The notes under the pieces were generated by a model. That model was not told the DNA's origin and ran no database searches. It saw only the letters and a program-made list of their open reading frames with translations. The translations under genes and the position numbers were made by a program. A stretch of DNA of 64,000 bases, from NCBI RefSeq assembly GCF_001591585.1, contig NZ_BCVE01000011.1, forward strand, positions 85,356 through 149,355. Reading direction: 5' to 3'. Below, one piece after another: positions 8,384 to 18,126 of this stretch (positions are counted from its first letter, which is position 1; every line of letters begins with the position of its first letter). The stretch is from Niallia circulans NBRC 13626. GTDB taxonomy: Bacteria; Bacillota; Bacilli; Bacillales; Cytobacillaceae.

Positions 8384-9775
8384 TTAATTATTTCTTACTA
8401 ATATTGCACAGCATTCGACGTGGACCGTATGCGGGAATAAGTCCACTGGCTGAACCACTTTCAACGTGTATCCAAATGGCTCCAGCTGCTTAATATCAGT
8501 AGCAAAGGTATCCGGATTACATGATACATATACAATTCTTTCTGGTTGAGAACGTCCGATACGTCTCATTACCTTTCCACCTGCACCCGAGCGAGGAGGA
8601 TCTAACAGCAACAACTCAGGTCTGCCAAATGTTTCCAATACTTGTGCTAGTCCAGTTCGGGCATCTTGTGCTAGGAAAGTAGTATTATCAATACCATTAT
8701 CTCCTGCATTTCGTTTAGCTGATTCAATCGAGCTTTCGACAATTTCAATGCCTACAAGCTTGCCAACCCTGCTCGCAAATGGAAGAGAGAATGTTCCGAC
8801 GCCACAGAATAGATCAATCATATTTTCTGATTTTTTTGGTTCTGCCATTTCTACTGCTAAATCGACTAATTTTTGTGCTTGTGTTGGATTCGTTTGGAAG
8901 AAAGTATCAAACCACACGCGGAATCGATATCCATCCATTTCATCGTAAATAAAATCCCTGCCAGCTAATGTATGGCTTTTTTCTGATTGCGTACGATCTG
9001 CCCAATCGGTATTCTCTAGCCACATAAAGCTTTTAACTTGCGGGAACTTTTCGGTAATACGAGCGACTACTGTATCCACTGCATCTTTCAAAGAACCATC
9101 TGGAGCTTCTGTCGCAAATAGCGCCAACATCATTTCCCCTGTAGCAAAAGACTGTCTCACCATTAAATGACGAAAAAGTCCTTCATGTGTATCTTTATTA
9201 TAACCTTTTAATGCATGTTCCTGTACCCAATTGGCTATTTCAAGTGCTGCTTCCACCATTTCTTTTCCAGCAATCAGGCAAGTTTCTAAGGAAATAATTT
9301 TTCTGAAATTCCCTTGCTCATGCAGACCAAGAGAACCATCCGCAGCAAAGGTAAATTCCATTTTATTACGGTATCTCCATGGCTCATCCATGCCGATAGT
9401 ATCTTTTACTAAGCTCGGATCAAATCCTTGTTCTTCAATCACCCGTTTTACATGATTGGTTTTTTGTTGTAATTGCCCATTATAATCCCAATGCTGCCAA
9501 ACACATCCGCCGCATTTTTCAAAATGTGGACAAGCTGGTCCAATTCTTTCCGCATGTGCAGCTAAGATTTCTTCTGGCATCGCTTTTCGATGTCTTCTGT
9601 GAGGCTGATCAACTGTTACCTTTACCTTTTCACCTGGTAAAGTTTGCGGAATTGTTAGTTTTAATTTTTTTTTGTTTCCTAATTCATTTTCACGCCAAAC
9701 AACTGCCTGTCCAGCACCTTTTTCATCAACATTCTTAATTTCAACAATCATTGTTTCTTTTTCAATAGTGGTCAA
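8384..9775 (-). CDS. rlmCD: 23S rRNA (uracil-C5)-methyltransferase, RlmCD/RumA family
   Basis: SAM-dependent enzyme of 463 residues that makes 5-methyluridine in 23S rRNA; the B. subtilis orthologue candidate (YefA) modifies two positions. Domain order: TRAM domain (about 6-68), Fe-S cluster cysteines C82, C88, C91 and C166, then a Rossmann methyltransferase with LFCGVGTFSLPFA (SAM site), LLLDPPRSG and the nucleophile C419 in YVSCNPDTF. The start is TTG, about 10 bases after AAGGAGGA; a closer ATG is out of frame. The gene stands alone with its own terminator. Bacilli carry a paralogue (RlmFO), so the exact target uridines are less certain than the family. Confidence 0.88.
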   Translation of the reverse strand: MTTIEKETMIVEIKNVDEKGAGQAVVWRENELGNKKKLKLTIPQTLPGEKVKVTVDQPHRRHRKAMPEEILAAHAERIGPACPHFEKCGGCVWQHWDYNGQLQQKTNHVKRVIEEQGFDPSLVKDTIGMDEPWRYRNKMEFTFAADGSLGLHEQGNFRKIISLETCLIAGKEMVEAALEIANWVQEHALKGYNKDTHEGLFRHLMVRQSFATGEMMLALFATEAPDGSLKDAVDTVVARITEKFPQVKSFMWLENTDWADRTQSEKSHTLAGRDFIYDEMDGYRFRVWFDTFFQTNPTQAQKLVDLAVEMAEPKKSENMIDLFCGVGTFSLPFASRVGKLVGIEIVESSIESAKRNAGDNGIDNTTFLAQDARTGLAQVLETFGRPELLLLDPPRSGAGGKVMRRIGRSQPERIVYVSCNPDTFATDIKQLEPFGYTLKVVQPVDLFPHTVHVECCAILVRNN

Positions 9776-9933
9776 ACGACATTTCCTCCTTACAAAAATT
9801 CACTAGCTTAATTTATTTGAAAAGAATCATTTCTTTGAGGGATCTAGCTACTCTATTTTTAACATACTTCCCTAGTATAAAGGACAATCATACAATATGA
9901 AAATAATAATTTTTATTTTGCAGATATTAGCAA

Positions 9934-9968
9934 TTTAAAAGGGACGTTGCTTTATTTACAACGTCCCT
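9934..9968 (-). terminator. Terminator after the GH42 operon
   Basis: GGGACGTTG (9942-9950) and CAACGTCCC (9960-9968) form a perfect 9-bp stem. On the minus strand the tail is TTTTAAATT, about 30 bp after the beta-galactosidase stop. Confidence 0.85.
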
Positions 9969-9995
9969 CCTTAAACCTATTTATCCCCTGATATT

Positions 9996-12035
9996 CTACT
10001 CTAACACAAGCACATCATAACCCTTTAATTGTATCTTCTGATGTATCTTCTCTCCCGTTAAAATATTGGTCATTTCCTCCTTTACCCCCAGTTCCTGCGT
10101 CTCATGGGAATAATTTAATAAGAAAACAAATGCTTTTCCTTCTTTCTTGCGTATGGACAACTCTACACTTTCAGGTAAATCAAACTTATTATTATAATTA
10201 TTAATTTGTATTTCTTCGAGTAAATTTTCAGCAAGCTCGATAGTAAAAACACCTCCAAAATAATAACAAGCTCCCTCTCCATATTGGTGCTTAACCAGGC
10301 CGGGCTTTCCTTCAAAATAACAGTCAGAAAACCTCCCTATTACTTCCGTATCTTTTGATTCGACTTTCAAAGTCTCATAAAATCCTCTAGTCTTAATCTC
10401 TGTTTTATCTTTGTAGATTACGATTGGAGTAGTTTCAAACGGCGCTTCCCTTGTAAAATCCTCTACCGATATTCCCGTAAGAGCTGCTAGATAACCTGGG
10501 AATGCTTTCATATAGACTTGACCTGTTTCATCCTTATATCCAGTTCGGCAGCCTAGTATTAATTTGCCGCCTTGCTTTACATACCTTTCCAGCAAATTCG
10601 CTGTTTGTTCTGATACAATCGCTGCATGAGGATACACCAGTACTTTATATTTTTTCAACTCTTCTAGATTAGAGTTTCTATTTAGATTATAGGCATCTAC
10701 AGGTACATGGTTATACTGCAGCGCTTTAAACCATGCCTCTATGCTAAGGGAAGCAAAAGGTCCAGACCACTTATCAAATTCCGCATCCCACTCATTATCA
10801 TAATTAGTGACGATCGCTATCTCTGCCTGATAAGTCGCTCCTGCTATCTTCTCTCCTATTAGTTGAATCTCCTTGCTTACTTGCTCTACTTCTTTTATAC
10901 GGCGGTTAGGCAGATTATGATAGTCATTAATGCCATGCCAATAAATTTCTGTTCCTTTCGTTGCTGTTCTCCAGCGGAAATACATAACTAAATCTGCACC
11001 ATGTGCAATCGATTGATAGGTCCAAAGTCGAAGCTGTCCTGGATTAGGCGACGGCTGTTCTAGTCGTGTTACCCATCCGCCTGGACCAGACTGCTGTTCA
11101 AAAATAGCAAAATTAGGGGAAATGCTGCGGACGACACTTAAGTTCCAGCTCCATTTCCGGTCTCGTAAAGGCTTATCGCTCTTATCTTCTAAGACTCTGC
11201 CGAAATTAGGATAGGAATCATAAGCATAGAAGTCTAACACTTCATTCGTCAGCTTATGATTATTGAGATGCTTAAACATCCCATTTGTGGTAACCCACTG
11301 ATTGCTTGTATATTTCCGAATAATGTCTGCTTGCATTTTTGCATAAGAAATAGCACTATCAGAAATGAACCTCTTTTCATCTAACATATGATGGGGATTC
11401 GGAGAATTGGGAACCGTTGTACGAGTTAAATAGACTTGGTCCCAGCTGGTATATGTCTGATTCCAAAAAACAGTTCCCCATGCCTCATTTAATTGATCTA
11501 GCGTTTGATACTTTTCCTTTGCCCATTTTCTAAAAGCAAAATGATCGGCCTCGGAATAAAAAACATCTATTTCACAATTTAGTTCATTATCAATCTGCCA
11601 CCCGACAACCCCTGGATTATAGCTATAATGTTTTGCCATTTCTGTCACAATAGCCGAACTTAGTCTCCGGTAGTTTTCCGAATTGTAGTTATAATGTCTA
11701 CGAGCGCCATGCTGGTAAGCTATACCAGATTGAGATACATTCAATACATCGGGATATTTATGGGTGAGCCATGCTGGCGGTGTTGCCGTTGGAGTTCCGA
11801 GCACTGTTTTCAGGCCTAATTTATGGGCCTTTTCAATCGCCCGATCGAATAAAGCAAAAGAATATACTCCTTCTTCTGGCTCAAAAATCGTCCAGGCAAA
11901 TTCCCCCATGCGAACATAGGTAAATCCTGCCTCCTTCATTCTTCGAAAATCATCTTCCCACAGTTCCTCTGACCAGTGTTCTGGATAATAGCAAACACCT
12001 AGTGTTAATTTTTCCGCCGTCCATTTTTTCGTCAT
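9996..12035 (-). CDS. GH42 beta-galactosidase
   Basis: Intracellular family 42 glycosidase of 679 residues that hydrolyses beta-galactosides. The TIM barrel shows the acid/base E151 in WQIDNELN and the nucleophile E313 in FEQQSGPGGW, followed by the trimerisation and C-terminal beta domains of the family. The ATG at 12035 has AGGAG eight bases upstream; a GTG three codons earlier overlaps that ribosome site, so I reject it. No signal peptide. It is the last gene of an operon with a CUT1 sugar importer, so the likely substrates are short galacto-oligosaccharides or plant galactan fragments rather than polymer. GH42 enzymes vary between lactose and galactan fragments, so the exact linkage is open. 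Confidence 0.92.
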   Translation of the reverse strand: MTKKWTAEKLTLGVCYYPEHWSEELWEDDFRRMKEAGFTYVRMGEFAWTIFEPEEGVYSFALFDRAIEKAHKLGLKTVLGTPTATPPAWLTHKYPDVLNVSQSGIAYQHGARRHYNYNSENYRRLSSAIVTEMAKHYSYNPGVVGWQIDNELNCEIDVFYSEADHFAFRKWAKEKYQTLDQLNEAWGTVFWNQTYTSWDQVYLTRTTVPNSPNPHHMLDEKRFISDSAISYAKMQADIIRKYTSNQWVTTNGMFKHLNNHKLTNEVLDFYAYDSYPNFGRVLEDKSDKPLRDRKWSWNLSVVRSISPNFAIFEQQSGPGGWVTRLEQPSPNPGQLRLWTYQSIAHGADLVMYFRWRTATKGTEIYWHGINDYHNLPNRRIKEVEQVSKEIQLIGEKIAGATYQAEIAIVTNYDNEWDAEFDKWSGPFASLSIEAWFKALQYNHVPVDAYNLNRNSNLEELKKYKVLVYPHAAIVSEQTANLLERYVKQGGKLILGCRTGYKDETGQVYMKAFPGYLAALTGISVEDFTREAPFETTPIVIYKDKTEIKTRGFYETLKVESKDTEVIGRFSDCYFEGKPGLVKHQYGEGACYYFGGVFTIELAENLLEEIQINNYNNKFDLPESVELSIRKKEGKAFVFLLNYSHETQELGVKEEMTNILTGEKIHQKIQLKGYDVLVLE

Positions 12036-12059
12036 TATTTGCACTCCTATCTATATTCT

Positions 12060-12887
12060 TTATTCTTTTATCGAACCACCTAAAATACCGGAAATAAAGT
12101 GCTTTTGCAGGATAAGAAAGACGGCCATTACTGGGATTACCGAAATAGCTGTCCCTAACATCAATTGTCCATAATCAATGGAATTAAGACCAGCTAAAGT
12201 GGACAAAGCCACTGGCAAAGTATAATTTTCCTGTGTTGTCATCACTATTAATGGCCACATAAAATTATTCCATTGATGGGTAAAAAGGAAAATCCCAACA
12301 GCCGCTAAAGCAGGCTTCATTGTTGGTAAAGCAATTTTGAAAAAGATAAAGAATTCTCCAGCTCCATCTATTCTTGCTGCTTCTATTAAGGAATCTGGTA
12401 TTCCCTGCATATTTTGCCTAATCAAAAAGATAGCAAAGGGATAGCATATTTGCGGCAATATAATCGCTTGATACGTATTAATCCAGTCTATCGATCCAAA
12501 AATTTGAAATAGTGGAATAATCGTAGCTTGATAGGGGATCATCATCGCCAATAAAAAGGATGCAAAAATCAGATTGCTCCCCTTAAATTTAAATTTCGCA
12601 AAAGCATAGCCTGCTGCAGAGCAAATGAATAAACTTACTACGACAAAAACAATGGCAATGATAGATGAATTAGTTACTGCTTTGACAATATCGATAGAAT
12701 TGCTTAAATTTCGTAGGTTCTCCAGCAAATAATCACCAGGGATCAATTTTGGAGGAAAGGCCAGCACATCGCCTGAAGGATTTGTTGCCCCTACAAGCAT
12801 CCAATAAAATGGACCAATCGAAATGACAACACCAATAAGTAAAAAAAGATGCATAAATATTTTTTGAATACGTTTCTGTTTTGCCAT
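12060..12887 (-). CDS. Sugar ABC transporter permease, MalG-type (CUT1)
   Basis: Inner-membrane subunit of 275 residues with about six TM segments and the ATPase-docking EAA loop, EAARIDGAGEFFIFFKI, near residues 170-186. It forms the channel with the upstream-encoded permease and imports the oligosaccharide captured by the lipoprotein at 13.9-15.2 kb. Its start overlaps the stop of the preceding permease (TGATG), which implies translational coupling, and it ends 24 bp before the GH42 start. No ATPase is encoded in the operon; Bacillus CUT1 importers normally share MsmX. Confidence 0.9.
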   Translation of the reverse strand: MAKQKRIQKIFMHLFLLIGVVISIGPFYWMLVGATNPSGDVLAFPPKLIPGDYLLENLRNLSNSIDIVKAVTNSSIIAIVFVVVSLFICSAAGYAFAKFKFKGSNLIFASFLLAMMIPYQATIIPLFQIFGSIDWINTYQAIILPQICYPFAIFLIRQNMQGIPDSLIEAARIDGAGEFFIFFKIALPTMKPALAAVGIFLFTHQWNNFMWPLIVMTTQENYTLPVALSTLAGLNSIDYGQLMLGTAISVIPVMAVFLILQKHFISGILGGSIKE

Positions 12888-13804
12888 CAGTCATTCCTCA
12901 CCACCTTAAATTGAATCCATGATAGAACCGCGATAAAGAGCACAATTACATAAGCAATGGCTGATGCATAACCAAAATTAAAGAAACTGAAGCCCTGATT
13001 ATAAAGATAGTAAGTAATGGTTATTGTCGCATTATTTGGACCGCCATTTGTTAAATTGTACGGCTCATCAAATAATTGGAAGGAGCCAATTGTTGACATT
13101 ACAAAAGTAAATAACAGAACGGGCTTAAGCTGTGGAATCGTGATATAAAAGAATTTCTTGATTGTACTGGCACCATCTATACTAGCTGCTTCATACAAAC
13201 TATTCGGGATGTTTTGCAAACCAGCTAATAAGATAACCATGTTATAGCCAGTCCATCTCCAAGTTGTTACTAGAATAAGGGAGACCTTCGCCCAGAAAGG
13301 ATCTGTCAGCCAGTGAACCTTCTCAAGGCCGATCGAAGTGAATAAGTAATTAATTAAACCGTAGTCTGTATTTAGCAGCAATACAAAAATAATAGAGGCT
13401 GCGACTAATGAAGTAACAGCAGGAGTAAAAAAAGCGACCCGGTAAAAACCTTTCATTCTTAATAAACTAGAATTCAATACACTCGCTAATAAGACGGCTA
13501 GGAATAACATAATCGGAACCTGCACTAGCAAAATAATAAATGTATTGCCAAGCGCTTTGTAAAAGAGCGGATCACTGAAAAGCCGCGTATAGTTTGCAAG
13601 CCCAGAAAAAGTATAAACACCTGCAACCTTTGTTTGAAAGCTTAATAGAAAAGAAGCAATTATAGGATAAACCGTAAAAGCAATAAACAATAGCAAGGCT
13701 GGACCAACAAATAGATAAGGAACGGTCTTAGGCGTGATAAATTGTTTTTTCTTTTTTATAGTTAATGAATTTGTTCCTGTTTCTAGCATTTTATTATCCG
13801 ACAT
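12887..13804 (-). CDS. Sugar ABC transporter permease, MalF-type (CUT1)
   Basis: Membrane permease of 305 residues with about six TM segments after a short basic N-terminus, and an EAA loop reading YEAASIDGASTIKKFF. It pairs with the MalG-type permease encoded next. I choose the ATG at 13804, preceded by AAAAGGAGG; an in-frame ATG ten codons upstream has no ribosome site and lies inside the intergenic hairpin. The gene is 93 bp downstream of the binding-protein gene, separated by that hairpin. Confidence 0.9.
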   Translation of the reverse strand: MSDNKMLETGTNSLTIKKKKQFITPKTVPYLFVGPALLLFIAFTVYPIIASFLLSFQTKVAGVYTFSGLANYTRLFSDPLFYKALGNTFIILLVQVPIMLFLAVLLASVLNSSLLRMKGFYRVAFFTPAVTSLVAASIIFVLLLNTDYGLINYLFTSIGLEKVHWLTDPFWAKVSLILVTTWRWTGYNMVILLAGLQNIPNSLYEAASIDGASTIKKFFYITIPQLKPVLLFTFVMSTIGSFQLFDEPYNLTNGGPNNATITITYYLYNQGFSFFNFGYASAIAYVIVLFIAVLSWIQFKVVRND

Positions 13805-13821
13805 TCTTCTCCCCCTCCTTT

Positions 13822-13877
13822 TTAGAGGCTGCATTCAAAAATAGGTTCAAATGCTATTCTCAAAAGTCAGCCTCTAA
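13822..13877 (-). promoter_or_regulatory. Intergenic stem-loop between binding protein and permease genes
   Basis: TTAGAGGCTG (13822-13831) and CAGCCTCTAA (13868-13877) form a perfect 10-bp stem with a 36-nt loop. No T-run follows, so it is more likely an mRNA-stability or partial-attenuation element that keeps the binding protein above the permeases than a full terminator. Confidence 0.5.
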
Positions 13878-13897
13878 TCCTTTAGCAAAAATGGTTT

Positions 13898-15211
13898 TTA
13901 ATTGCTCGATTCCAATCCAGTTTGCTGCTCAGCTTGTTTCTTTCCATCCTCCAATATTTGTGCTGCTGGTTTATTCTCAAGTAAAAATGCTTCCATTTGA
14001 CTTGTCATAATGGATCTGAGTTCTAACTCTGCACTGCTGTGATTAACAGATGGAATATCTGTTACTGTATCAGCAAAATCTTTAAAGAATGTTTGATTAT
14101 TAAAGTATTCTTGTTCTTCACTGAAAACCGGCTCTTCATATGCTGCTAATAACGCTGGGAATAATCCTCTATTCGTAAGTGCCTTAATTTGTGATTCTAC
14201 ATCTGTTGATGCAAATTTAGCAAACACATATGCTGCTACTTTATTATCCGATTTACTTGGAATCGCTAAGGCAGATCCTCCATCATTAGAAGCTCTCCCT
14301 CCCCCTTCTTCAAAAGCAGGCAGTTGGAACATGCCCCATTTACCTGACAGCTCAGGCATTTGTTCAATCATCGTTCCACTCCACCAGACAGCACCAGGCT
14401 GTGTTGCGACCTCTCCATTTTTCATTGCTGCTACTTGGCCATCCCAGTTATTTGTATAGATAATTAATTCTGCATCCTTCATTTTTTGCAAAATATCAAT
14501 GGCCTTTTTGGCTGCGTCTGAAGTAAGATCTAATTTATCATCCTCTGTAAAGTAATAGCTCCCTTGCTGCTGCAGCATAATTCTAAGCAATCCATCTCCA
14601 TCTGTTCCAAGAAATGCCTTCCCCGTATGAGCAACAACCTTTTTCCCCGCTTCGATATAGTCATCCCATGTTTTAATAGTCGCTGGGTCAACTCCTGCCT
14701 CCTCAAAAATATCTGTCCGATAGATAACACCCACTGGTCCTAAGTCTCTTGGTGCTGCAATAATATTTCCATCCTTATCCTTTAACCCATCTATTTTCGA
14801 CTTAGAAAATTCATTTTCATGTTTATCAAAGCCAAGTGAACTTAAATTCGTAAATGCATCTGGAAAATCATCTGTAAATGAATGAATACGATTATTTTCT
14901 ACCTGTACTACATCTGGTAATCCGCTTCCACCTGATGAAAGACCCGCACTAACCTTTTGGTATACTTGATCAACACCAATATGCTCAATCTTCACGTTTA
15001 CATTAGGATATTTCTTATTAAAAGCAGGAAGTACATCCTTTTCTAAATAATTTGCTTCCAATGCCCAGGCCCAGACGGTGACATCTCCTTTTATATCCTC
15101 TGGATTATCCGGAATGGTTAGATCTTCTGTACTCGTTGAGGAGCTCTTGCTGCATGCCCCCAACACAATCGTAAGTAGAAATAATAAAACAAAACCATAG
15201 ATTTTCCTCAT
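13898..15211 (-). CDS. Sugar-binding lipoprotein of CUT1 ABC importer
   Basis: Extracellular solute-binding protein of 437 residues, lipidated at C20 in the lipobox VLGAC. The mature part follows the family 1 binding-protein fold: DVTVWAWALEANYLEKDV at the start, then AMKNGEVATQPGAVWWSG and a C-terminal lobe ending in IMTSQMEAFL. It is first in the operon with two permeases and the GH42 enzyme, so galacto-oligosaccharides are the inferred ligand. The ATG follows GGAGTGG. It is divergent from an AraC-type regulator and has a cre-like box upstream. Confidence 0.9.
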   Translation of the reverse strand: MRKIYGFVLLFLLTIVLGACSKSSSTSTEDLTIPDNPEDIKGDVTVWAWALEANYLEKDVLPAFNKKYPNVNVKIEHIGVDQVYQKVSAGLSSGGSGLPDVVQVENNRIHSFTDDFPDAFTNLSSLGFDKHENEFSKSKIDGLKDKDGNIIAAPRDLGPVGVIYRTDIFEEAGVDPATIKTWDDYIEAGKKVVAHTGKAFLGTDGDGLLRIMLQQQGSYYFTEDDKLDLTSDAAKKAIDILQKMKDAELIIYTNNWDGQVAAMKNGEVATQPGAVWWSGTMIEQMPELSGKWGMFQLPAFEEGGGRASNDGGSALAIPSKSDNKVAAYVFAKFASTDVESQIKALTNRGLFPALLAAYEEPVFSEEQEYFNNQTFFKDFADTVTDIPSVNHSSAELELRSIMTSQMEAFLLENKPAAQILEDGKKQAEQQTGLESSN

Positions 15212-15279
15212 AAAGTTCCACTCCTTTTGATAGAGATTTTTTCTGCTTTCTATAAATCTAAAAAGGAAACAAAATGAAT

Positions 15280-15293
15280 AGAAAGCGCTTACC
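15280..15293. promoter_or_regulatory. cre-like box in the divergent promoter region
   Basis: AGAAAGCGCTTACC has the CcpA core AAGCGCTT and matches the consensus at 12 of 14 positions. It lies between the binding-protein gene and the divergent AraC regulator gene and could repress the GH42 operon when glucose is present. Confidence 0.4.
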
Positions 15294-15417
15294 TAAGTAG
15301 TCCAAGTATATACTGATATCAAAGATGGTTATGGTATAATTTCTATTATTTTGGTATTTTAACTACCGTATCACTCTCTAAATTTTGACAACTTTCAATT
15401 TAATGGAGGAGAATCTA

Positions 15418-16656
15418 GTGGGAAATCGTCTAAATATGAATAATTTGGAGTATATATGTAATTTAATGACAGATATATTAAATATTTCAATTACTTTACT
15501 TAATAATGAAGGAACTATAATGGCAGAAAAAACAGCGAACGAACTAATTAATCCTCTTTATCCTTCTAAACAATCCTTTTACAGACAGGTCATTCCTAGT
15601 AATGGAAAGAATTCTCTATCTCCCGCCATAATAGGTACACATTTTTATGAAAACGTATCCATCATTCCAATTACCAACTTAGGTACCATTATTTTAGGCC
15701 CCGTTTTATCTAAACGGCCAAGTAGACTGCTGATAGATAACTTGATCACTGCCTATCGCCAAAGTGGTTTGGAAGATGCTTTAAGCGACTATTATTATTC
15801 TCTTCCCGTCATAAGCATTGCGAAATTAGGACAAATCTGCAAACTTATCTATTTTTTATACAATAACAAGATTTATGACAAAGACATTACCTTACCAAAA
15901 ATGCAATTGCCCAATCATTTAAATGATGAAAAGACTGCAAATAAATACATATTAGAAACACACCAAAATTCCTCCTTTCATCATGATCCTATTGCGGAGA
16001 AAAAACTCTATCAATTTATTATAGATGGACAAAAAGAAAATCTGCTTGCATATTGGAAAGCCTTTAAAGAAAGCACTTCCTTTCATTTTGGAAAGCTTTC
16101 TAAAAAAAATGAAGTAAGAAATCAAAAAAATTTAACTATTGCAACCATTACCCTTGCAACCCGTGCGGCCATTACAGGCGGTCTTCATCCTGAAATCGCC
16201 TATTCTTTAGGAGACCGCTACATTCAAGACTTAGAGGAATTACAAGATTTAAAGGACATTCATTTCTTCACAGAAAATATCTTGTATGAATTTGCAGATA
16301 AAGTAGCTAAAACAAATAGGGAAAATTATTCGCGACCTATTTTTCAATGCAGAAACTATATTTACAAGCATATCTATGAACCATTAACCTTACAGTCCAT
16401 TGCAGAGCATTTATCTATCAGCCCCAAATATCTATCCAATTTATTTAAAAAAGAAGTGGGAATTCCTATTAGTGAATACATACAGCAAATGAAAATTGAG
16501 GAAGCAAAAAAACTGATGACTTTTGCAGAACATTCCTTATCTGATATTCATGCCCTTTTAAATTTTACCGATCAAAGCTATTTCACGAAAGTATTTAAAA
16601 AGTATACCGGAATTACTCCTAAACAATTTAGAAAGAATACGGTTAATTTTTTATAG
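15418..16656 (+). CDS. AraC-family transcriptional regulator
   Basis: A 412-residue regulator. The last 100 or so residues are a standard AraC double helix-turn-helix (LTLQSIAEHLSISPKYLSNL, then the second helix pair and TGITPKQFRKN). The N-terminal 300 residues form a sensor region with no membrane segment and no motif I can name; it is not the usual small cupin. I take GTG at 15418, seven bases after GGAGGA; the longer frame from a TTG at 15385 has no ribosome site. Divergent from the binding protein/permease/GH42 operon, it probably activates that operon in response to the imported sugar. Confidence 0.85.
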   Translation: MGNRLNMNNLEYICNLMTDILNISITLLNNEGTIMAEKTANELINPLYPSKQSFYRQVIPSNGKNSLSPAIIGTHFYENVSIIPITNLGTIILGPVLSKRPSRLLIDNLITAYRQSGLEDALSDYYYSLPVISIAKLGQICKLIYFLYNNKIYDKDITLPKMQLPNHLNDEKTANKYILETHQNSSFHHDPIAEKKLYQFIIDGQKENLLAYWKAFKESTSFHFGKLSKKNEVRNQKNLTIATITLATRAAITGGLHPEIAYSLGDRYIQDLEELQDLKDIHFFTENILYEFADKVAKTNRENYSRPIFQCRNYIYKHIYEPLTLQSIAEHLSISPKYLSNLFKKEVGIPISEYIQQMKIEEAKKLMTFAEHSLSDIHALLNFTDQSYFTKVFKKYTGITPKQFRKNTVNFL

Positions 16657-16994
16657 AGAATAGAATTAGGGCTTATCCAATAGTTATTTACTTGTGTTAG
16701 GATAACCCCTGTCCGTATTAAATATTTCTTATAAATAAATATTGGTAACGAATAGCTTGTAAGATGTTCAATCTAAGATTCTCCAAAATTTAATTACATT
16801 ATTATTATCCCCTATTTTATTTGATTGAAAATTCTAATTATTATTCCCTTAATCATTCCTTTTCGGTCTTTTTTTTCTAAAAATAATGATATAATAGTAA
16901 ATGTCTTTCATAAATAGTTTAAAAAAAGGTGGTTAGTTAGTTAGCAAAAACGGGTAATTAGTTTTAAAGAAAGGTCTGGAGGTGTTCGTAGAAA
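16657..16994. other. Intergenic region upstream of opuF
   Basis: 338 bp without a gene. It holds an imperfect inverted repeat at 16669-16709 (GGGCTTATCC against GGATAACCC, no T-run), which may be a weak terminator for the AraC gene. A -10-like TATAAT lies at 16890-16895 without a convincing -35. A roughly 80-bp leader follows before the opuFA ribosome site. I see no small ORF with a ribosome site. Confidence 0.5.
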
Positions 16995-18110
16995 TTGATT
17001 CAATTTAAAGAAGTAACCAAAACGTTTCAAGATGGATTTAAAGCGCTAAAGAATATTACCTTCGAGGTAAAAGAAGGAGAATTACTTGTTCTAATTGGCC
17101 CAAGTGGTTCTGGTAAGACAACTACGATGAGAATGATCAATCGACTTATAGAACCATCTAGTGGTTCCATTACGATCGAAGGAAAGGATATTTCCACAGA
17201 GGATCCTGTAAAACTCCGCAGAACTATTGGCTACGTCATTCAGCAAATAGGTTTGTTACCCCATATGACAATTAAAGAAAACGTATCGCTCGTTCCTCGA
17301 CTCCAAAAATGGAAAAAAGAACAATATTTAGACAAAATTAATGATTTAATGAAAATGGTCGGGTTAGATCCTGATACATTTGGTGATCGTTACCCTTCTG
17401 AATTAAGCGGTGGACAGCAGCAAAGGATTGGGGTTATTAGAGCCCTTGCGGCAGAGCCGAAAATAATTTTGATGGATGAACCGTTCAGTGCCTTAGACCC
17501 TCTCAGCCGCGAACAATTGCAAGATGAATTAGTCCGCTTGCAGCAGGATATCAAAAAAACAATTGTCTTTGTTACACATGATATGGATGAAGCCCTTAAA
17601 ATAGCGGATCGAATTTGTATTATGCAAGACGGAGAAATTGTGCAATTAGATCGGCCAGAAAATATATTACGTCACCCAGCAAATGAATTTGTCCGCAATT
17701 TTATTGGAGAAGATCGTTTGCAAGAAAATATTTCTTTACCTAAATTAGCAAAATTAATGGTTCCTCCTGTAACAGCCGGTGAGTCTCGCGGTCTTGCAGA
17801 ATCATTAAAATTAATGAGAAGAAAGCGTGTGGATAGTCTAGTGGTCGTCGACAAATCTAATACCTTTCTCGGAATAGCGAATGTGTGGGAGGTACAAAAA
17901 CGATATAGAGAAGAAGAATTAACCTTGAAAGATATAATGGATACGAATATAAAAACGCTTCATCTTGAAGAAGCAACTGAAAAAGCTTTTCAACTTGTTA
18001 GTGAATCCCAATATGGCTTTATTCCAGTAATTGACCAGCATTCTAAAATTATTGGTATTGTCAACCGTGCAGGTCTTGTGGAATATATTGCTGACCAAAT
18101 TGGAGAATAA
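16995..18110 (+). CDS. opuFA: Compatible-solute ABC transporter ATPase (OpuFA-type, with CBS domains)
   Basis: Cytoplasmic ATPase of 371 residues that drives uptake of a quaternary-ammonium osmoprotectant. Visible motifs: Walker A GPSGSGKTT, Q-loop YVIQQIGLLPHM, signature LSGGQQQR, Walker B IILMDEP and switch histidine VTHDMDEA. Two C-terminal CBS repeats follow (about residues 250-370), as in OpuA/OpuC ATPases, where they sense ionic strength or nucleotides. The start is TTG behind GGAGGT. The next gene begins about 15 bp downstream. Osmotic induction is expected for the family but not readable here. Confidence 0.9.
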   Translation: MIQFKEVTKTFQDGFKALKNITFEVKEGELLVLIGPSGSGKTTTMRMINRLIEPSSGSITIEGKDISTEDPVKLRRTIGYVIQQIGLLPHMTIKENVSLVPRLQKWKKEQYLDKINDLMKMVGLDPDTFGDRYPSELSGGQQQRIGVIRALAAEPKIILMDEPFSALDPLSREQLQDELVRLQQDIKKTIVFVTHDMDEALKIADRICIMQDGEIVQLDRPENILRHPANEFVRNFIGEDRLQENISLPKLAKLMVPPVTAGESRGLAESLKLMRRKRVDSLVVVDKSNTFLGIANVWEVQKRYREEELTLKDIMDTNIKTLHLEEATEKAFQLVSESQYGFIPVIDQHSKIIGIVNRAGLVEYIADQIGE

Positions 18111-18126
18111 AAAGGAGGGATGAGCC

